DNA of 64,000 nt from Roseateles_E cavernae (GCF_040187885.1 NZ_JBDPLH010000010.1:1-64000); one strand, 5' to 3'. Positions 41,885-50,889 are shown, counted from the stretch's first letter. Notes: generated from the letters alone by a model not told the origin. Program-made: numbers and translations.

Positions 41885-44200
41885 TCATGCTGCCGAACGA
41901 GGCAGGGCAATTTCGTAGCCGTTCCGGCCTTTAGTTTTCACGACATAGAGCGCTCCATCAGCTTCGGCGAGGAGGGCTTCGGCGGTGCATTCGGCCCTCC
42001 GATCAAAGCTGACCCCGATGCTGACGGTCACCTGAATGGACTGTTGCTCGCTCACAGCAATCGGCTCGCCCATCAACCCGACGATTTTGCGCGCGACCAA
42101 AGTCAGGGTTTCGTCGGACGCAAGATCCTCCAGGACCACCACAAACTCGTCCCCGGCGAACCGGACCACCGTGTCGTGCCGCCGAACGCAGGCTTGAAGA
42201 CGTTTGGCGACCTCCATCAGGATGGCATCGCCGACGGCGTGCCCATACTGGTCGTTGACCCCTTTGAAGCGATCCACATCCGCGAACAGAATGCCGATAC
42301 CTCGCTCATTGCGTCTGGCCCGAGACAGCATTTCGGGGATCCGGTCGCTGAAGTAGCGCCGGTTGTACAGGCCGGTCAGGCTGTCCGTATGCGCCATGGC
42401 CGCCAGCTTCTCCTCCGTTCGTTTGAGTTCGGTGACATCCACGCTGACGGCGTAGATGCCGTCAACCTGGCCCGTCTCGTCCACGTCGGGTACATAGTTG
42501 TTCTTGAAGACTCTGGTGCCGTTCGCAATCTCGCGCTCCGATACGAACTCGACGAGTTCGCCGCCTAGCGCCTTGTCCAGGTATTGCACCCTGCTGGCGT
42601 AAAGCTCCTCCCCCCATATCTCGCGCACGTGCTTGCCCTCCGCCCGCACCCAGTCCGACCCCAACCAGCGCACGCAAGTCCCATTCGCAAAGGTAAGGAC
42701 AAGGTTCTTGTCGAAGTGAGCCAGCAGGATAGGCACCGTTTCGGTCAGCCCCCGCAGCAAGCGCTCGTTTGCCGCGATGATCTCGTTGCTGGCGGCGAGC
42801 GCCGCCTTCTGGCGATATGCAGCCGTCACATCCCGCAGATTGACCGCCACGCCATCGCCGACCGGCACGATGTGGCGGGTCACACGGATGCTACCGTCCT
42901 GCGCCGTGCCGAGTTCGAACTCGCTCACCTGCGACTTGTGGTTCGTGACGACACGGCAGAACGCTGAGATCCAAGGGCTGGCACCCCGCGCACCAAGTAC
43001 CTCGGTCAGCGTGCGGTCCAGCATGTTCAGACCATTGCGTTCCAACCAGCGGACACCTCGCTGATTGGCATGTTGGCAGACGAAGTCCGTCAGTTCACCT
43101 GCCTCTCCCCGACACGCCTCGAAAATGAAGAAGGCATCGAGCTGCGCGTTCGAAGCAGCAGCAAAGAGTTCGCTGGATCGCGCGGCCGCCCTGCAGCTGA
43201 CATCCAGTTGCCTCGCGGTCAGGAGCACGGGAATGAATGCGATGAGAAGCAGCACCGAGGCAAGACCAAACGCCATCAGCACCGCAGTGCGCCGGGCATA
43301 GAACGGCGACAGGGCCTCGTTCCGATCCAGTGCTGCAGTCACGATCAAGCCAGTCAGCCGATTGGTCTTGAAGGCGACGTAGCGCGGCACGCCGTCTATC
43401 GCACTTTCCGTCTCATAAGCGCCACTGTCCTTCAGCAACGCATGCCGGGCAAGCTTCGAGCCCTGTACCGACCTGCCGAAGTCGAAGACATCCCCCTTGC
43501 GCCAAGCCCGGGCCACCCAGTCCCGTCCGGTGACCCCCAGCACTCCGCTACGGCCCAGATGGTCTTCGGCGAAGAAGCTGGTGAAGTCCTTGGGATCGAT
43601 CGCCGCGACGGCAACGCCCGCAAACCGGCCGACCGAATCGCGCCGCGCACTGCTCACATGGACCCGCCACTCCTTGCTGTAACGACCGATGATGGGGGCG
43701 CCCACGTAGAGGCCCTGGGTCGGGTTGTCGCGATGAGCCTGGAAATAGGGCCTGTCCGTCACCGCACTGCTGCCTTCCCCGCTTGCAAGTTGGGCGCTAC
43801 TCGCGATCAACTCCCCGGTGGCATCGGTGACGTAGAGGCTGCGAACACCGGCATCAACAAAAGCCCCCTTGGGAGCCAGCAGCTCCAGTTCGCGCTGAAG
43901 CTCCGCCGGAGACTTGTGTTCTGCAAGCAGCGTAAGCATCAACTTGACCTGGGCCAGATGCCGATCCACGAAAGCCTCGTAGACCTCTGCCGCACCGGAA
44001 ACGCGATGCATGGCTTCCTGCTGCGTGCGTTTGTGGTCCTGATGGATCAGATAGGCACCCAGAGCCCACACGGCGGCCATCAGTACCGTGCACATCAACA
44101 CCAAGCCTCGTGTGAGCCGGCGTCCGGAACACGGGGTTATCGCCATGGGGACCTCATTCTTGTTCTCTATCACCCGACCCGACGTCTTCGTTTCAGACAT
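41885..44200 (-). CDS. dCache-PAS-GGDEF membrane diguanylate cyclase
   Basis: A 771-residue protein. TM1 is at about 31-52, followed by a double-Cache periplasmic sensor (VRSLYVTDATGELIASSAQL, TDRPYFQAHRDNPTQGLYVG, YVAFKTNRLTGLIVTAALD). TM2 is near 305-325, then one or two PAS domains and GGDEF from about 610. The active-site motif is AGDEF (VVRFAGDEFVVVLED); Ala in the first position is tolerated in active cyclases. The preceding RRHD gives an RxxD inhibitory site. It therefore links an extracellular ligand to c-di-GMP synthesis. Confidence 0.9.
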   Translation of the reverse strand: MSETKTSGRVIENKNEVPMAITPCSGRRLTRGLVLMCTVLMAAVWALGAYLIHQDHKRTQQEAMHRVSGAAEVYEAFVDRHLAQVKLMLTLLAEHKSPAELQRELELLAPKGAFVDAGVRSLYVTDATGELIASSAQLASGEGSSAVTDRPYFQAHRDNPTQGLYVGAPIIGRYSKEWRVHVSSARRDSVGRFAGVAVAAIDPKDFTSFFAEDHLGRSGVLGVTGRDWVARAWRKGDVFDFGRSVQGSKLARHALLKDSGAYETESAIDGVPRYVAFKTNRLTGLIVTAALDRNEALSPFYARRTAVLMAFGLASVLLLIAFIPVLLTARQLDVSCRAAARSSELFAAASNAQLDAFFIFEACRGEAGELTDFVCQHANQRGVRWLERNGLNMLDRTLTEVLGARGASPWISAFCRVVTNHKSQVSEFELGTAQDGSIRVTRHIVPVGDGVAVNLRDVTAAYRQKAALAASNEIIAANERLLRGLTETVPILLAHFDKNLVLTFANGTCVRWLGSDWVRAEGKHVREIWGEELYASRVQYLDKALGGELVEFVSEREIANGTRVFKNNYVPDVDETGQVDGIYAVSVDVTELKRTEEKLAAMAHTDSLTGLYNRRYFSDRIPEMLSRARRNERGIGILFADVDRFKGVNDQYGHAVGDAILMEVAKRLQACVRRHDTVVRFAGDEFVVVLEDLASDETLTLVARKIVGLMGEPIAVSEQQSIQVTVSIGVSFDRRAECTAEALLAEADGALYVVKTKGRNGYEIALPRSAA

Positions 44201-44364
44201 TGATACGGAAGGGAACCTCGATTTTGAACCATCCGACGGGTCTGGCGCGCCCCGTAAACGGGCTCTGCAGCGGCGCAGAGAAAAGGAACATACTCTTCGG
44301 CTCGGATGCCGCGAGCTTCAACTCAAACTGCCGGCGTGGCGCTGGCGCTACACCCCAAAAAGAA

Positions 44365-45441
44365 GGCTCTTTGCCCATTAGGTAGTGACAGGCGCACGCC
44401 ATGAGCCAGTGGCCGTGCATCGTGGCAGGCATACGGCGGCAAGCCGGGTGTTCTGGAGCAGGCGATGCAGGAGCAAGACTGGAAGCGATGGCTGGAGCGG
44501 TTGCACGAACTCAGCCCACGGCAACGCCAGGCGCTGATGGCACAGTTGCACACGCCGGACGAGCGCGAGCGGGTGCTGGCGCAGATTGACCTGGCGAGCG
44601 CATTCAAGCCGAGTTGTCCGCACTGCGAAGGAACACGGGTGGTGCGCAACGGTCAGGCCGACGGTCTACAGCGCTACAAATGTCGTGGCTGTGGCAAGAC
44701 CTTCAACGCCTTGACGGCCACACCACTGGCCCGACTGCGCCAGCGTCACAAGTGGCTGGCCCAGGCCCGGGTGCTCGACGAGGGCCTGAGCGTGCACCAG
44801 GCTGCCGAGCGTCTGCAGGTTGCACCCGGCACCGCGTTCCGCTGGCGCCACCGCTTCCTCAGCCTGGCCCAGCAGGCCAAGTCAGCGCTGCTCAGCGGCA
44901 TCGCCGAGGCGGATGAGACCGTCATCCTGCGCTCAGCCAAAGGCCAACGGGTGAGCGCACGGGCGCCCCGCCGCCGTGGCGGCCACGCCAGCACCCGCGG
45001 AACCGGCGACGACCATGTTCCCGTACTGGTGGCCCGGGACCGTTCAGGTGGCAGCACCGACTTCATCCTCGGGCGAGCCTCCAAGCGCGAAATCTTGGCC
45101 TCGCTCGCTACCGTGCTCGCCTCGGATGCCGTGCTGTGCACCGACGGCAGCTCCGCCATGGCCACCGCCGCCATCGAGATGGGCATCGAGCACCACGCCC
45201 TGAACATGAGCACCGGCCCGCGCGTGCGCGGGGCCTGGCACATCCAGAACGTCAACGCCTACCACTCGCGGCTCAAGGGCTGGCTGCGCCGCTTCCGAGG
45301 CGTAGCTACCAGCTACCTGCACCACTACCTCGGCTGGTTTCGTGTCGTTGACCGTTGCGCTCCTGCCCATCTGCCTCCGGAACAACTCCTCAGCCTCTCC
45401 CTCGGCCGCTTCGTTCATCCATAGGCAACGAGCAAAGAGCC
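44365..45441 (+). mobile_element. Intact IS1595-family insertion sequence (1077 bp)
   Basis: The terminal inverted repeats begin GGCTCTTTGC (left, 44365) and end GCAAAGAGCC (right, 45441): ten perfect bases, then partial matching. An exact 8-bp target duplication AAAAAGAA flanks it at 44357-44364 and 45442-45449, as expected for IS1595. It encloses a single transposase gene whose stop lies 17 nt before the right end. The perfect duplication and intact frame indicate a recent insertion. The target is the U-tract of a minus-strand terminator. Confidence 0.93.
44465..45424 (+). CDS. IS1595-family transposase (ISXO2-like)
   Basis: A 319-residue protein. An N-terminal zinc ribbon (CPHCEG at about 51 and CRGCGKTF near 72) is followed by an HTH (LSVHQAAERLQVAPGTAFRW). 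The ISXO2-like DDE domain has EADETVIL near 150, LCTDGSSAMATAA near 223 and HIQNVNAYHSRLKGWLRRF. The length is normal for the family and no interruption is seen. It catalyses transposition of the surrounding element. Confidence 0.92.
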   Translation: MQEQDWKRWLERLHELSPRQRQALMAQLHTPDERERVLAQIDLASAFKPSCPHCEGTRVVRNGQADGLQRYKCRGCGKTFNALTATPLARLRQRHKWLAQARVLDEGLSVHQAAERLQVAPGTAFRWRHRFLSLAQQAKSALLSGIAEADETVILRSAKGQRVSARAPRRRGGHASTRGTGDDHVPVLVARDRSGGSTDFILGRASKREILASLATVLASDAVLCTDGSSAMATAAIEMGIEHHALNMSTGPRVRGAWHIQNVNAYHSRLKGWLRRFRGVATSYLHHYLGWFRVVDRCAPAHLPPEQLLSLSLGRFVHP

Positions 45442-45472
45442 AAAAAGAAGCCCGCCGGGGTTGCCGGCGGGC
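45442..45472 (-). terminator. Rho-independent terminator of small RNA copy A
   Basis: Perfect 9-bp stem GCCCGCCGG / CCGGCGGGC with a 5-nt loop, followed on the minus strand by TTCTTTTT. That T-rich tract is the IS1595 target duplication, so the terminator was preserved by the insertion. Confidence 0.85.
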
Positions 45473-45540
45473 TGAACGGTTTGCCGGTGTCATCACGGCA
45501 CGCCGCCGACTCAGGGAGGAGAAGCCGGACCAGCCCACAG
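45442..45540 (-). ncRNA. Small RNA with anti-SD loop, copy A
   Basis: On the minus strand a stem-loop with arms CCGGCT and AGTCGG encloses an 11-nt loop TCTCCTCCCTG (45512-45522), complementary to Shine-Dalgarno sequences. Then comes the conserved CGTGATGACA (45488-45497) and a Rho-independent terminator (45450-45472 plus TTCTTTTT). A second copy at about 56471-56560 has the same order, the same loop length and the same block. Stem position 3 changes from G-C here to U-A there, a compensatory difference. The 5' end is unknown. It probably acts on mRNAs by blocking ribosome-binding sites (inference). Confidence 0.65.
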
Positions 45541-45655
45541 ACCGGCACCCCGATGATAAACGAGCACCCGGACAACGATGGAATGTCGCAGTTGCTCCGC
45601 CGATTCAAGGCGCTCGAGTTCCGCTAGATTCACTGAATCTTGAAAGGAGCCCCAG
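45541..45655. promoter_or_regulatory. Promoter gap for small RNA A and the 45656 chemoreceptor
   Basis: About 115 nt between divergent units. AAAGGAGCCCCAG directly precedes the GTG start at 45656 and is a good ribosome-binding site. CCGATGATAA near 45550 is a weak look-alike of a flagellar sigma -10 element. Confidence 0.35.
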
Positions 45656-47113
45656 GTGAACACAACCTCTGAGACAACTATCTCGCGCGCAAACGTCGCC
45701 GAAGGAGGCAGCGCCCGCGAATCCGCTTGGCGTGAAGCCGACCGGATGATGCTGGGAGCCCTGGGGCTGCATCTGGCCTTGGCCCTGGCATTGGGCTGGT
45801 ACTGGGAACAATTCGGTCTGGCCCTGAGCGCCGGCCTGCTGATCTGCGGTGTCGCGCTTGCCGCCCATGCCATGGCCGGCGGCCGGGCCCTGAGCGCACA
45901 TGCAATGGCGGCCTGCTCGATGGCCATGGTGGCACTGGAGATCCAGTTGGCACGCGGCATGCTCGAATTCCACTTCGGCGTCTTCGTGACGCTGGCCTTC
46001 TTGCTTGTCTACCGGCATTGGGCCCCCATTGTGACCGGTGCGGTCGTGATCGCTGTCCATCATCTTGCTTTTGATCGGATGCAGCTCGCCGGGCTGGGCG
46101 TCTTCTGTCTGACCGAGCCGGGCTTCAGCCGGGTGTTGGTGCACGCCGGCTACGTGGTCGTGCAGACGGGTTTCGAGATCTTCATCGCCATCCAGATGCA
46201 CCGACGCGCGGTCGAGCAGTCCGAGTTGGAGGCGCTGGTCGAGCGGCTGACGGCCCATGAGCGCATCAACCTCGACAGCGCCGGGCGCCGCGCGGCCACC
46301 GGCACGACGGCGCTGCTGCAGGGCGCGATCGATCGTATTCACGCAGTGATCCGCCAAGTGCAGGCCGCGGCACAGAACATCGGCGGCGCAAGCGCCGAGA
46401 TTGCTGCCGGCAATCAAGACCTCTCGGTGCGCACCGAGAAGACCGCATCCAGTCTGCAGTCCACCGCCTCCTCGGTCGACACGCTGACTGGCGCGGTACG
46501 CGAGACGGCCGGCTCGGCACGCGAGGCCAACGCCCTGTCCGGCTCGGCCTCTGCTGCTGCGGCGCGCGGTGCCGAGGTGGTGGAGCGGGTCGTCAGCACG
46601 ATGCAGGCCATCGATGCCAGCGCCAAACGCATCGCCGACATCACCGGACTGATCGACAGCATCGCCTTCCAGACCAATATCCTGGCGCTCAATGCCGCCG
46701 TCGAGGCGGCCCGGGCTGGCGAACAAGGCAAGGGCTTTGCCGTCGTGGCCACCGAGGTACGCAGCCTGGCCCAGCGCAGCGCAGAGGCCGCCAAGGACAT
46801 CAAGGGCTTGATCGCCGCCTCGGAGGAGCAGGTCGCGGCCGGTGCGAGCCTGGTACAGGAGGCAGGCAACGCCATGCGCGAGATTGAAACGGCCGTGCAG
46901 CAGGTGGCCGGTCTGATTGGCGGCATCGCCGAGTCTGCCTCACAGCAGAGCAGTGACATCGAGCGGGTCAACCAGGCGATCACCCAATTGGACCAGGTGA
47001 CCCAGCAAAATGCGGCGCTGGTCGAGCAGTCGGCTGCGGCAGCCGAAAGCATGCGCGAGCAGGCGCAGCGCCTGGCCGATGAGGTGGCGGTTTTCCAGAC
47101 CCGGCAGGATTGA
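45656..47113 (+). CDS. Chemoreceptor with six-helix N-terminal membrane domain
   Basis: A 485-residue protein with GTG start. Instead of a two-TM periplasmic sensor, residues about 33-205 form around six membrane helices with conserved His-containing motifs (GMLEFHFGVFVTLAFLLVYR, GAVVIAVHHLAFD). It lacks an obvious ligand pocket and probably senses within the membrane, possibly through metal or haem (inference). The signalling domain is complete (RTEKTASSLQSTASSVD, NILALNAAVEAARAGEQG). A degenerate copy of a similar signalling domain follows at 47186. Confidence 0.9.
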   Translation: MNTTSETTISRANVAEGGSARESAWREADRMMLGALGLHLALALALGWYWEQFGLALSAGLLICGVALAAHAMAGGRALSAHAMAACSMAMVALEIQLARGMLEFHFGVFVTLAFLLVYRHWAPIVTGAVVIAVHHLAFDRMQLAGLGVFCLTEPGFSRVLVHAGYVVVQTGFEIFIAIQMHRRAVEQSELEALVERLTAHERINLDSAGRRAATGTTALLQGAIDRIHAVIRQVQAAAQNIGGASAEIAAGNQDLSVRTEKTASSLQSTASSVDTLTGAVRETAGSAREANALSGSASAAAARGAEVVERVVSTMQAIDASAKRIADITGLIDSIAFQTNILALNAAVEAARAGEQGKGFAVVATEVRSLAQRSAEAAKDIKGLIAASEEQVAAGASLVQEAGNAMREIETAVQQVAGLIGGIAESASQQSSDIERVNQAITQLDQVTQQNAALVEQSAAAAESMREQAQRLADEVAVFQTRQD

Positions 47114-47185
47114 AGAGAAGTCTGCGACGGCTGATGGTCGCCGAGCCAACTGTCGCTTGTTGTCCATCACACGGAGGCAGCCACC

Positions 47186-47810
47186 ATGGATGAGCTGAGC
47201 TCCACCGTGCGCAACAACGCCGACAGCGCCCAGCAGGCCAACCGGTTGGCGCAGGATGCCTCGCAGGTGGCGCGCTAGGGGACCAGGTGGTCGAGCGGGT
47301 CGTCGAGACCATGCGCGGCATCAACGACGGCTCGCGCCGCATCGCCAACATCATCAACGTGATCGACGGCATCGCCTTCCAGACCAATATCCTGGCGCTC
47401 AATGCGGCGGTCGAAGCGGCCCAGGCCGGCGAACAGGAGCGCGGATTCGCCGTCATGGCCAGCGAGGTGCGCAGCCTGGCGCAGCGCAGCGCCGAGGCCG
47501 CGCGCGAGGTCAAGACCCTGATCGGTGCCAGCGTCGAGCGGGTCGAGCAGGGCTCGGTGCTGGTCGACCAGGCGGGCCCGACAATGAGCGAAGTGGTGGC
47601 TCCATTCAGCGCGTAGCCGACCTCGTCGGTGAGACCGCCTCCGCCAGCCAGGACCAGGTCGGTGAGGCCACCACGCAGATGGACAAGGTCACGCAGCAGA
47701 ACGCGGCCCAGGTGGAGGAGTCGGCCGCAGCGGCCGAAAGCCTGAAATCCCAGGCCGAACAGTTGGTGCAGACCGTGGCTTACTTCCGGCTCTCGAACGG
47801 CCAGCGCTGA
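47186..47810 (+). pseudogene. Chemoreceptor signalling-domain pseudogene
   Basis: Three frames are needed to read one receptor domain. The first reads MDELSSTVRNNADSAQQANR up to an in-frame TAG at 47276. The second reads VVERVVETMRGINDGSRRIA, then NILALNAAVEAAQAGEQ, up to a stop at 47614. The third reads IQRVADLVGETASASQDQVG, then VEESAAAAESLKSQAEQLV, to 47810. There are at least two frameshifts and no sensor or TM region. It is a remnant of a duplicated receptor gene next to its intact relatives. Confidence 0.88.
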
Positions 47811-47814
47811 TGGC

Positions 47815-48762
47815 TCAGGCCGTGTCGACGCAACAGCGATCGCGGCCCTCAGCCTTGGCCCGGTAAAGCGCTCGGTCGGCACGCTGGTACACGCTGCGAG
47901 CGCTGTCCTCTGGGCCGGCCATGGTCAACCCGGCCGAAGCGCTATAGGCTTGCTCCGGATGCTCGACCAGCGGCCTGGACTCGCGCAGGCACCGCAACAA
48001 CCGCTCGACGATGGCCAGCGCCTGTGCCGGCTCTACCTCGACCAACAGCAGCATGAACTCCTCCCCGCCCAGACGCGCGCAGGCATCGCCGCGCCGGGTG
48101 CTCTGTTGCAGCTGGCGCGCAAAGTCACACAGCACCCGGTCTCCGGCCTCGTGACCGTAGCCATCGTTGATCAGCTTGAAGCGGTCCAGGTCGAGCAGCA
48201 CCACGGCCAGGCTGCCGCCCTGCGGCCGGCGCAGTCGCGCCAACTGCATCTCCAACTGTTGTAGCACGTGGCTGCGGTTGCCCAGGCCGGTCAGCGCATC
48301 GGTCTGAGCAGCGCGCAGGGCACGGTCGCGCTCCTGGCGCAGTGCCCGCCCATCTGTGCGCAGCGCCGTGATGTCGCTGGCGCTACAACACATCCAGCCA
48401 TTGGGCAGCATGGTTTCGCTCATCCAGATCCAGCGCCCGTCCACCAGATCGGCTTCGAAAGCGCGAAAAGGCAGCTTGCCACGCCGCGAGGCCGCGGCGG
48501 ACAGCCAAGCCTCGGCGTCGGATGCCAGGATCACGTTACCGTGCCCGCTGGCGCCATTGGCTCGCATCATCTCCAGCCAAGTCAATCGCCCGTCCGGTAC
48601 CGCGTGGAAGGCCGTACGAAAGGCCGGGTTGGCGTAACGCAGCAGATCCCGTTCGTCGAACACCGCCAGCAGTTGTGGGCTCGCCTCGTGCAGGGCCATC
48701 AACTGGCGGATCAACTCGTCGTCAGGGACCGGCAGACTCATGGGCGAAGTTGGCATCGGCAT
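47815..48762 (-). CDS. PAS-GGDEF diguanylate cyclase
   Basis: A 315-residue soluble protein. A PAS domain (LLAVFDERDLLRYANPAFR, WIWMSETMLPNGWMCC) is followed by GGDEF with DALTGLGNRSHVL, LLDLDRFKLINDGYGHEAGD and the active-site motif GGEEF (ARLGGEEFMLLLVEVE). RRGD five residues before it supplies an RxxD inhibitory site. Predicted to synthesise c-di-GMP in response to a cytosolic PAS cue. It ends 4 nt from the convergent receptor pseudogene. Confidence 0.9.
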   Translation of the reverse strand: MPMPTSPMSLPVPDDELIRQLMALHEASPQLLAVFDERDLLRYANPAFRTAFHAVPDGRLTWLEMMRANGASGHGNVILASDAEAWLSAAASRRGKLPFRAFEADLVDGRWIWMSETMLPNGWMCCSASDITALRTDGRALRQERDRALRAAQTDALTGLGNRSHVLQQLEMQLARLRRPQGGSLAVVLLDLDRFKLINDGYGHEAGDRVLCDFARQLQQSTRRGDACARLGGEEFMLLLVEVEPAQALAIVERLLRCLRESRPLVEHPEQAYSASAGLTMAGPEDSARSVYQRADRALYRAKAEGRDRCCVDTA

Positions 48763-48866
48763 CCCGTTAGTATCGCTGCGCTAATAGGGCAACTATCCCC
48801 ACGCCTCCTCTCGAGCGCTTCACTGCCCTGCAGGTCGAGCTCGGCGCACGTGCGCAGCAGTCATAG

Positions 48867-50420
48867 TCAGGTCAGGCGGAATACTGCCACCGTGTCGGAC
48901 AGCCGGGCAGCCTGCTGCAGCAGGCTCTCTGCGGCGGCGGCCGACTCTTCCACCAGGGCGGCATTCTGCTGGGTCACCTGGTCGAGTTGCCCCACCGCTT
49001 GGCTCACCTCGCCCAGGCCCTGGGTCTGGGTATGAGAGGCCTCGGTCAGGCCTATCATCAGCTGGCTGACGCGCTGGATCTGCGCCACCACATCCTGCAT
49101 GGTGCGTCCGGCCTGATCGACCAGCCTCGTGCCCTGCTCGACGTTCTCGGCGCTGGCACCGATCAGCGTCTTGATCTGCTTGGCCGCTTCGGCGCTGCGC
49201 TGGGCCAGCACCCGCACCTCGGCCGCCACCACCGCAAATCCTCGACCCTGCTCGCCGGCACGGGCGGCCTCCACCGCAGCATTGAGCGCCAGGATATTGG
49301 TCTGGAAGGCGATGCCGTCGATGGTGGAGATGATGTCGCCGATGCGCTGGCTGCTGCCGGCAATATCGTGCATCGTGCTCACTACCTTGGCCACAGCCTC
49401 ACCGCCCTTGACCGCCACTGCACTGGCCTCCAGCGCCAACTCACTGGCTTGGCGTGCTGTTTCGGCGTTCTCGCGCACCCTGCCGTTCATGTCAGCCATC
49501 GAGGATGCGGTCTGCTGTAGCTGGCTGGCCTGCTGTTCGGTGCGCTGGGAGAGGTCGGTGTTCCCGGCCGAAATCTCGCCGGCTGCGGTGCGCACCGAGT
49601 CGGCGGCCTCACGCACCTCAGCCAACGAGCCGGCGAGGCGATCACGCACCAACGCCATGGCACGCGTCAGGTGGCCGATCTCGTCGCGCCCCTGCGCATC
49701 GAGCTGCTGAGTCAGGTCGCCGGCGGCCAGGTGATCTGCCGCCTGGGTCAAGGTCTGCACGCGCCTGACCAAGCCACCGGCCAGCCACAGGCTGAGCAGC
49801 ACACCGGTCAGCAGGGCTACCAGGGCCACCGCCGGGATCGCCAGGCCCAGGCGTCGCGCCTGTGCACGCGCCGCCCCGACCTCCGCGCCAGCATGCTGGA
49901 GATCTGCGGTAGCCTGACGGCTGACGACGGTCAACAGCTTGTCGTACTGGGTTTGGGCCGTGCTCAGGAAGGTGACGGCCATCACCGCGCCCGCCGACTT
50001 CATGCCCAGGGTCTCCTCCACCGCCTTCGCGTAGGCGGCCAGCCCCTTGGCGAGCTCCTGCAACTGAACCCTTTCTTCGGTGTCGGTGGCAGCTTCAAGA
50101 CGGGCCTGCAGCGATTGCTGCAGGCCCGTCTGGACCTGCTTGAGGGCCGCGTCGACCGCGCCGATCTCCTGGGCGTTGTAGCCCATGGACTCGTATCCGA
50201 TGGAGCGGTTGATCAGCCCGTTCATGTCACGCAGGCCGGCATCGAACTGGGCCAGGAACGTGTAGCTGGGCAGGCGCTGGGACTCCAGTGCGTCCAGCGC
50301 CTGTCGCTGCTGGGCAAAACCCCACATCGCGCCGGCGGCGGTCAGCAGTAGTAGCCCCAGGCAGATCAGGGGGGCCAGCAGCAGCTTGCTGCGCAGGCCC
50401 AAGTGGTCGAGGGTAAGCAT
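48867..50420 (-). CDS. Methyl-accepting chemotaxis protein
   Basis: A 517-residue protein. TM1 is at about 13-33 (LLLAPLICLGLLLLTAAGAM), with a helical-bundle periplasmic domain containing INRSIGYESMGYNAQEIGAV. TM2 is near 192-214, followed by HAMP and a signalling domain with RTEQQASQLQQTASSMADM and NILALNAAVEAARAGEQG. It lies 19 nt downstream of a single-Cache periplasmic protein gene and two genes after a binding protein on the same strand. Those two could be soluble co-sensors for this receptor (inference). Confidence 0.92.
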   Translation of the reverse strand: MLTLDHLGLRSKLLLAPLICLGLLLLTAAGAMWGFAQQRQALDALESQRLPSYTFLAQFDAGLRDMNGLINRSIGYESMGYNAQEIGAVDAALKQVQTGLQQSLQARLEAATDTEERVQLQELAKGLAAYAKAVEETLGMKSAGAVMAVTFLSTAQTQYDKLLTVVSRQATADLQHAGAEVGAARAQARRLGLAIPAVALVALLTGVLLSLWLAGGLVRRVQTLTQAADHLAAGDLTQQLDAQGRDEIGHLTRAMALVRDRLAGSLAEVREAADSVRTAAGEISAGNTDLSQRTEQQASQLQQTASSMADMNGRVRENAETARQASELALEASAVAVKGGEAVAKVVSTMHDIAGSSQRIGDIISTIDGIAFQTNILALNAAVEAARAGEQGRGFAVVAAEVRVLAQRSAEAAKQIKTLIGASAENVEQGTRLVDQAGRTMQDVVAQIQRVSQLMIGLTEASHTQTQGLGEVSQAVGQLDQVTQQNAALVEESAAAAESLLQQAARLSDTVAVFRLT

Positions 50421-50439
50421 GGGTGCGACTATGCAGCGA

Positions 50440-50889
50440 TCACTTAAAGACGACCGAGCCCACGTACATGTCCTGACCCGGCACGGCGCGGCTGTACATC
50501 ACCGCATCGCCGATTTGTTTGGTCGCTGGATTGGCCCAGCGCATTTCGACCTGCCCCTGGCCCTTGGCCTTGACCTGGGCGATGGTTTCCTGCACGAAGG
50601 CCTTGCCGGCGGCATCCTTGGCCTCCAGCATATTCTTGCCGACCATCTTGCCGTTGGACGAATGGGCGACCATGCTGCCGTCGAACTTCACCGCGACCAC
50701 ATAGAGCGCGCCCTTGGTCCATTTGCCGCCGGCATTGAACTCAGTGACGGCGCCATCCACGCCCTTGGCCTTGACGGCAGCCACGGCCGCCTCCAGCAGG
50801 GCCTTGGCCTCCTCCGGCGTTTCGGCCCCAGCCCCCAGGTTCAGGCCGGACAGGACGAGGGCGATGGCGAGATGCTTGATGTTCTTCAT
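50440..50889 (-). CDS. Single-Cache periplasmic protein
   Basis: A 149-residue protein. The ATG at 50889 gives a clean signal peptide (MKNIKHLAIALVLSGLNLGAGA). The mature part is a single Cache_2-type domain: TPEEAKALLEAAVAAVKAKG, KGALYVVAVKFDGSMVAHSS, NGKMVGKNMLEAKDAAGKAF and DAVMYSRAVPGQDMYVGSVV. In other bacteria this domain is usually fused to receptors; here it is free and encoded just before a chemoreceptor. It may bind a small ligand and present it to that receptor (inference). Confidence 0.85.
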   Translation of the reverse strand: MKNIKHLAIALVLSGLNLGAGAETPEEAKALLEAAVAAVKAKGVDGAVTEFNAGGKWTKGALYVVAVKFDGSMVAHSSNGKMVGKNMLEAKDAAGKAFVQETIAQVKAKGQGQVEMRWANPATKQIGDAVMYSRAVPGQDMYVGSVVFK

